Under the pieces are notes generated by a model, which made no database searches, was not told where the DNA came from, and saw only the letters and a program-made list of their open reading frames with translations. Of a DNA stretch of 64,000 bases, positions 59,464 through 64,000 are shown one piece after another. Origin of the DNA: Saltatorellus ferox (lineage in GTDB: Bacteria; Planctomycetota; UBA1135; GCA-002686595). Position 1 is the first letter of the stretch; the number at the start of each line of letters is the position of its first letter. A program made the translations under genes and the position numbers. The stretch spans positions 5,771,524 through 5,835,523 of the forward strand of contig CP036434.1 in the NCBI GenBank assembly GCA_007751475.1, read 5' to 3'.

Positions 59464-61899
59464 CTACTCGAAGATGAGGCAGGCCGCGCTCGAGAAGTTC
59501 GACGTCGGGATGGTGATGATGCTGTCGCGGTACCAGTACTGGAAGCAGCGCGTATCACCGATCATCGCGGGCTCCGTCCCGGTCGGAATCGGGATGGCGG
59601 TCAGGTCGATGCTGAGCGTGACGCTGCCGGTCGAACCCGAGTTCTGGATGTTCGCCGCGTACCGCCCCATGCTCGGGCTCGCGATGCAGAGGTTGCCCGT
59701 GCTACCGCCCGGGTTCGCCACGATGCCGATGTCCTTCGACGTCACGAAGTAGCCGAGCGAGTTGAACGGGAGGTTCTCCACGGAAAGCGTCAGGTCCATG
59801 TCCGCCAGCACGGGGCTGCCGTCCATGACCAGCACGGCGGGCACGCCCGTCGAGTTGATCACGCCGCTACAGATCTGCGAGACGAAGCCCGACAGGCCGC
59901 CGACGATCGCGAGGCCGAAGTCGGCGTCCACCGCCGGCGTCTCGACGTGGTTGTCCTCGACGACCGAGGTCGCCATGACCTCGATGCTCCACATCCCAGG
60001 AGCCGGGTTCTGAACGAAAACGCACTCCAGCGAGTTCACCGTGTCCTCGCTCCCGCCGGTCGTGGACCACACGCCGCTCTCGAGGTTCGAGTTGCCCCAG
60101 TAGGATTGCGTGCCGTCCGGGGACGTGACGCGGAGCGAAAGGTTGTTGATCAGCTGAGCACTCGCCGCCGGGTTGCCCGCCGGCTCGTTCCAGTTGAGAC
60201 AGACCTTGAGGGCCGGCTCGTTGATCCCGACGTTGGCGGTGTAGAAGCTCGACTGGCCCTGGGTCAGCACGTCCGTCTCATCGACCAGGATCGTCTTCGT
60301 GCGGTTGTCCCACATGTTCTGAAGGCTCGGAAAGCCCCAGCCCTGATGCTGCCGACGGTTGTTCGAACTCGTGGCGGTGAAGGCGTACTGATTGGCGCTC
60401 ACGACCTGCAGTGCTTTCAGCGTCGTGAAGTGCGGGCGGTTCTGGTGGGCGGTTCCACCGGGCACGCGCAGTACGTTGCCGAAGGGTCCGATCCCCGGAG
60501 CGACCTCATCCGTGAACATCTGGATGGCGAGCACGTTGTGCCCGGCGACGATGGGCGTGGCGCCCGACGTGCCGCCGAAGTTCGCGTACCAGCTCCCGCT
60601 GGAGTAGCCGCTGCTGCCCGTCCGGTCCGAAGTGCCCGTCGCATCGTAGTAGGCGCAGAGCGTCGGCTTGATGCGGCCGTCCGAGGCCGGGCCTGTGCTG
60701 CCGTTGCCCGCCGACCAGGAATCGTCGTTCGGGTTGCTGTTGTTGAAGTGCTGAACCGCGCCGATCGAGAACACGTTCTTGGCCCATGCCTCGGGGCGCG
60801 AGTCCTGGTTGCCCGCGTTCGACTGGCTCTGGGTCCATGCCAGATCGTGATCGAAGACGATGTCGTCGGACTCAGCCGACGTCGCGGTATAGAAGAACGT
60901 GCGACCGCCCCCCCACGACGCGGTGGTGTGGCTGACGTTGTGGATGTTGACGAGGTCACTCACGACCTGGTACCTCGAGGTCGACACGCTCGAGTAGTTC
61001 GTGAAGAACTTGCCCGCGTCGGGCGCCATCCCGCGAACGGCCGGGTTGCTGGAGCCGTTGCCGAACACGATGCCCGCGGTGCAGTGACCGTGCGACTGGG
61101 CTTCACCGCCGCTCCGGACGTTGACCACTCCGCCGGTGAAGTCCGGGTGGCTGGCCTCGACTCCCTCGTAGACGTGCGCGTTCACGCCCGCCCCCGTGTA
61201 GCCCGCCTGGGTCTCCACGTAGTTGCCGCCGCCCTGGATACGGGCGTTGTCCATGTCCTCTTCCGGCGCGGTCCAGCGGTCGATCCAGAGGACCTCGTCC
61301 ATCGCGGCGACCTGGAGGAGCTGCGGACCGGTGAGCGTGACCTCGAGCAACAGGCTACCGACCTGCTCGCTGTCGACGCGGCCACCGACGGCCTCGACCC
61401 GGGCCATGAGGCCGGGCTTGTCGGTCCGCTTGTTGGCGACGACGATGTTGTAGCGGACCGGCTGCGGGTCCACGAAAGCCTGCTCGTCGAGGAGTTCCGG
61501 CTGAAGGCGATAGGCGGGATGGTATTCACCCACCCAGCGCACCGCGGTGTTTCCGCGCAGGACGCTCGCACCTTCCGGCTGAACCCGAACGAGATAGGCG
61601 TTGTCGGGGAGATAGCCGATCAGCTCTCCGCCTGCCGCAGCGATCGCGTCCCGATCCGACTGGGTCGGGGTACTTCCCAGCTGAACGATGACGAGGTTCT
61701 GCCCCGCTTTCGCCCGAAGCGCCTGGCTCACCGCAGGGACTTCCCCGAGCGGATCGAACGAGGCGTACCGAAGCCGGATCTGGCTCGATTCAGCCGTGGC
61801 GGCAGTGGCTGGCGTGGCCGCTTGCGCGAAAGCCGACGCACCCGGAAGTGAAACCGGAGCGAGGACCGCGAGCGAGAAGGAGAGGAGCGAACCGTTCAT
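59464..61899 (-). CDS. Secreted subtilisin-like serine protease with P-domain and C-terminal module
   Basis: An 811-residue exported S8-type protease. The signal peptide (SLLSFSLAVLAPVSLPGASAFAQ) supports the start at 61899. A propeptide-like region runs to about 225. The catalytic domain is about 230-500: GAGVNAHVYEGVE with Glu245 where Asp is expected, HGHCTAG with His270, and GGTSGATPIVAGH with Ser445. A P-domain-like beta region (LRVTSPDGTQSYWG, FVQNPAPGMWSIEV) covers about 550-665. Residues 677-811 are the shared C-terminal module (SQIC, NSTG, GNLC, GRYAA, IQNSG, TSNFS) also found at 1-355 and 1884-2296. The Glu for Asp is odd for S8 and could reduce activity. Confidence 0.85.
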   Translation of the reverse strand: MNGSLLSFSLAVLAPVSLPGASAFAQAATPATAATAESSQIRLRYASFDPLGEVPAVSQALRAKAGQNLVIVQLGSTPTQSDRDAIAAAGGELIGYLPDNAYLVRVQPEGASVLRGNTAVRWVGEYHPAYRLQPELLDEQAFVDPQPVRYNIVVANKRTDKPGLMARVEAVGGRVDSEQVGSLLLEVTLTGPQLLQVAAMDEVLWIDRWTAPEEDMDNARIQGGGNYVETQAGYTGAGVNAHVYEGVEASHPDFTGGVVNVRSGGEAQSHGHCTAGIVFGNGSSNPAVRGMAPDAGKFFTNYSSVSTSRYQVVSDLVNIHNVSHTTASWGGGRTFFYTATSAESDDIVFDHDLAWTQSQSNAGNQDSRPEAWAKNVFSIGAVQHFNNSNPNDDSWSAGNGSTGPASDGRIKPTLCAYYDATGTSDRTGSSGYSSGSWYANFGGTSGATPIVAGHNVLAIQMFTDEVAPGIGPFGNVLRVPGGTAHQNRPHFTTLKALQVVSANQYAFTATSSNNRRQHQGWGFPSLQNMWDNRTKTILVDETDVLTQGQSSFYTANVGINEPALKVCLNWNEPAGNPAASAQLINNLSLRVTSPDGTQSYWGNSNLESGVWSTTGGSEDTVNSLECVFVQNPAPGMWSIEVMATSVVEDNHVETPAVDADFGLAIVGGLSGFVSQICSGVINSTGVPAVLVMDGSPVLADMDLTLSVENLPFNSLGYFVTSKDIGIVANPGGSTGNLCIASPSMGRYAANIQNSGSTGSVTLSIDLTAIPIPTGTEPAMIGDTRCFQYWYRDSIITIPTSNFSSAACLIFE

Positions 61900-62071
61900 G
61901 GCGGTCTGGGGCGAGTGGATGGGAGAAGAGAAAAGAGGAGGGCCGATCATAGCCCTCCGTACCGATTCCGACGGGTTCGACTCCCGAGCGGTTCCGTCTC
62001 GTCTTCGTCAATCGCCCTCTCCGCCCCAGGGAGTCGCCCCGGAGTCCCCATCTGGTAGCTTCCGGACGGTG

Positions 62072-63418
62072 CTACCTGATGACCCGCATCAGCGGCTCGA
62101 TCTCCCGTCGCATCGGATGGGTCGGGGCCCGCCGAACGGCCTCCTCCAGCGCCGCCTCGGCTTCGGCGGCCTGGCCGGCATTCTTCCTCGCGAGGGCCTC
62201 CAGGAAGAAAGGATCAGCGGCGCCCGGCGCCGCGAGCTTCCATTCGTCGATCCGAAAGAGAGCCTCGTCCCAGCGCTGCAGCGATCCGAGAGCCGTCACC
62301 CAGGCTCGCCACGTCGCCCCATCGAGCGAACCTGATTGCGACGCCCTGGCAAAGTGCGCGATGGCCGCGTCGAACTGTCCGACCTCGGTGTCGAGCTGGC
62401 CCATCATGGCGTGGGCATCCGGGTCCTTCGGGTTCGCCTCCAGAAGATCCGCCAGGGCGTCGCGGGCGGCTTTTGACGCTCCCAGGCCGATGCGTGCCTT
62501 GGCGAGGAGTAGCCGCGCGACGCGGTTCTCCGGATCGAAGCCGAGCACGCGCTCCATCTCTCGCGCAGCGCCCTGGAAATCACCCGCCCGCAGCTTCCCT
62601 TCGCCGCGCTGAAAGTTCGCCGCCGCCGTCGCCGACAGCGAGAGGATCTCCGCGCGAAGCGTGTCGCGGACGGGCACCGTTGCCCTGCCCCCACCCGCCA
62701 CGGCGGCAGCATGTGACTCGGAGATGCTGGCCGCTTCGTCGCTTCGACCAAGGAGGGTCAGTGCCTGGGCGTAGGCCGTCGCCACGGCAGGGTCCGCCGA
62801 GAACGTCGCGAAGAGTGAGTCGAGCGCCTCGCACGCGCGAGCCCAATCGGCCTCGTCCGTTCCCGCGAGCTGCGTTCGCGCGAGTCCGAGTTCGGCGTAC
62901 GCGTACGCCGGCCAGATGGCCAGCGCCGCGCGGAAGCTCTCGGCGGCTTGCTCGACCTGCCCGGCCGCCAGCAGGTAGTCCCCTTGCCTGACCAGCGCTG
63001 GAGCGTAGTCCGGCTGCAGCGCGATCGCGCCCTCGAAGCGCGCCGACACGTCTTCGAACTCACGCGGAAGCAGCGTTCCGAGAAACGCGTGGTCGTAGGC
63101 GGCGGGGAAGAGATCGCCGTCGAGTTCCAGCGCTTGCCCGAGGCAGGCCTCTGCCTCCTCCAGGAACATGTGCGCATCCAGCGCAAAGCCGAGATCGGCC
63201 CAGGCCCGAGCGTTGCCCGCGTTCGATCGAACCGACGCCATGCGACGATCGATCAGCTCGGCGACGAGCGGCTCGAGCGCAGAGGTATCCAGGCCGGGAA
63301 TCCTCGCCTCGGGCGACGAAGAGGAGGCGCCTTCACCCGACGGAGGTGCGTCCGCGTCGCCGCACGCGGGCAGTCCGAAGAGCAGCATCCACGCCATCAG
63401 CACGAACACGTGTCTCAT
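62072..63418 (-). CDS. TPR lipoprotein
   Basis: A 448-residue exported protein. The N terminus MRHVFVLMAWMLLFGLPAC with Cys19 looks like a lipoprotein signal (lipobox LPAC). About nine TPR-like helical repeats follow (ARAWADLGFALDAHMFLEEAEACLGQALELD; AYAELGLARTQL; AEAALEEAVRRAPTHPM). Its ATG overlaps by four bases the stop of the upstream UnbV protein gene, so the two are coupled. Such pairs of TPR and FG-GAP/UnbV proteins are common in Planctomycetota; their function is not settled. Confidence 0.85.
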   Translation of the reverse strand: MRHVFVLMAWMLLFGLPACGDADAPPSGEGASSSSPEARIPGLDTSALEPLVAELIDRRMASVRSNAGNARAWADLGFALDAHMFLEEAEACLGQALELDGDLFPAAYDHAFLGTLLPREFEDVSARFEGAIALQPDYAPALVRQGDYLLAAGQVEQAAESFRAALAIWPAYAYAELGLARTQLAGTDEADWARACEALDSLFATFSADPAVATAYAQALTLLGRSDEAASISESHAAAVAGGGRATVPVRDTLRAEILSLSATAAANFQRGEGKLRAGDFQGAAREMERVLGFDPENRVARLLLAKARIGLGASKAARDALADLLEANPKDPDAHAMMGQLDTEVGQFDAAIAHFARASQSGSLDGATWRAWVTALGSLQRWDEALFRIDEWKLAAPGAADPFFLEALARKNAGQAAEAEAALEEAVRRAPTHPMRREIEPLMRVIR

Positions 63419-64000
63419 GGGGTCTCTCCATTGCCTTTCGAAATTCGGTGGACCTTGCCGACCGCCAGCGAGCGGAACGACTCGCGCGCCCCGTCGGTCC
63501 AGCGCGCCTCGACGTCCACCGCTCCCACCTCGGCCGGAACGCCGAAGTGCACGCGCGGATCGCGGCTCGACTGATACCCATCCGAGCTGCGAGAGGTCCT
63601 GCGGAAGGTCCGATCGCCCGCGTGAATCGTCAGCTCGATCCCGAGAGCCGTCGCCGCGGTCTCCGTGGTGCGCGGATCCAGCAGGATCCAGGTTCCCCCC
63701 CTCTCGGCGTCGTTGCGAAGCACCTGGGGTCCGCCTTCGACGCGACTGAAGATGAGATCGATATCGCCATCCCCGTCGATATCACCCGAGACGACGCTTC
63801 GATCCACCATCAGTGGCACGGAAACGGAGAGGGCACGAAGCGCATCCGACGAGAACCTCCCCTTGCCGTCGTTGAGCAGCAGCAGGTTCGGCTCCGCCAG
63901 CTGCGCCCACGTACCTTCGAGTTCGCAGCCATCGTGAACGTCCCCGACCTGCACGCGACCCTGGGCCACCGCGAGATCGAGATCGCCGTCGAGTTCGAGG
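63415..64000 (-). CDS. FG-GAP/ASPIC-UnbV domain protein (5' end off window)
   Basis: Only the C-terminal 194 or so residues are in the window; the gene continues to the right. FG-GAP-type calcium repeats are visible (LELDGDLDLAVAQG at the edge, LLLLNDGKGRFS, SGDIDGDGDIDLIFS) followed by an ASPIC/UnbV domain (WILLDPRTTETAATALGIELTI; SSDGYQSSRDPRVHFGV; VEARWTDGARESF). It would be exported and fold as a beta propeller. It overlaps the TPR lipoprotein gene by four bases. Confidence 0.85.
   Translation of the reverse strand, partial: LELDGDLDLAVAQGRVQVGDVHDGCELEGTWAQLAEPNLLLLNDGKGRFSSDALRALSVSVPLMVDRSVVSGDIDGDGDIDLIFSRVEGGPQVLRNDAERGGTWILLDPRTTETAATALGIELTIHAGDRTFRRTSRSSDGYQSSRDPRVHFGVPAEVGAVDVEARWTDGARESFRSLAVGKVHRISKGNGETP

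Noticed and set aside
59947..61851. 634-residue plus-strand open frame
   Set aside because: Antisense to the subtilase, whose His270 and Ser445 motifs, signal peptide and C-terminal module show the real strand.

Overview
This is a GC-rich, gene-dense bacterial chromosome segment with about 50 protein-coding genes on both strands. I found no rRNA, tRNA, CRISPR array or insertion sequence. I infer a member of the Planctomycetota, perhaps close to the Saltatorellus/Poly30 lineage. The reasons are the scarcity of Shine-Dalgarno sites, the GTG/TTG starts that overlap upstream stops, large secreted proteins with Cys-rich pre-peptidase-like repeats, FG-GAP/UnbV proteins paired with TPR proteins, and many TPR-rich regulators without named families. 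A 16S gene or a marker-gene tree would be needed to confirm this.

Layout. 1-3.2 kb: two paralogous secreted repeat proteins, the first cut by the left edge. 3.5-7.9 kb: a cobalamin-binding-type radical SAM protein, pdxA and an FMN glutamate-synthase-like oxidoreductase. 7.9-11.5 kb: an ECF-type sigma factor followed by an anti-sigma-like TPR protein and a small membrane protein. 11.7-19.1 kb: queG, a small zinc-ribbon protein, an arsM-type arsenite methyltransferase overlapping a thiE-like gene, then envelope glycosylation genes (GT2, lipid-A N-terminal-like membrane protein, GT39) and a DUF2064/TIGR04282 glycosyltransferase. 19.4-24 kb: an RND adaptor and pump. 24.0-24.7 kb: a gene-free stretch with an elaborate palindromic repeat. 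24.7-32.9 kb: a TPR membrane protein, a diacylglycerol-kinase-like enzyme, a hybrid PAS/GAF histidine kinase, a small membrane protein and queA. 33.3-38.2 kb: a three-gene operon encoding a sigma-region-4-like protein, a protein of unknown family and a very degenerate NtrC-like AAA protein. 38.6-43.5 kb: fabI, a triple-FKBP protein, an O-methyltransferase, an orphan DNA/RNA methyltransferase and a KANL3/Tex30-type hydrolase. 43.5-48 kb: a metal locus with a divergent SmtB-type repressor, an outer-membrane barrel and a ZnuA/C/B importer. 48-59.4 kb: unknown membrane and soluble proteins, an M3 peptidase, inositol-phosphate synthase, cardiolipin synthase and a DUF1826-like protein. 59.5-64 kb: a secreted subtilase, a TPR lipoprotein and the C-terminal end of an UnbV/FG-GAP protein cut by the right edge.

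How the genes fit together. Three secreted proteins (the two at the left end and the subtilase) share one C-terminal module of about 135 residues that ends at or near the last residue; this looks like a lineage-specific sorting or anchoring domain. The arsM, DUF2064 and GT2 genes suggest organoarsenical chemistry. The metal locus pairs a zinc sensor with an intact alpha-5 metal site with an importer. The most system-like unknown is the 33.3-38.2 kb regulatory operon.
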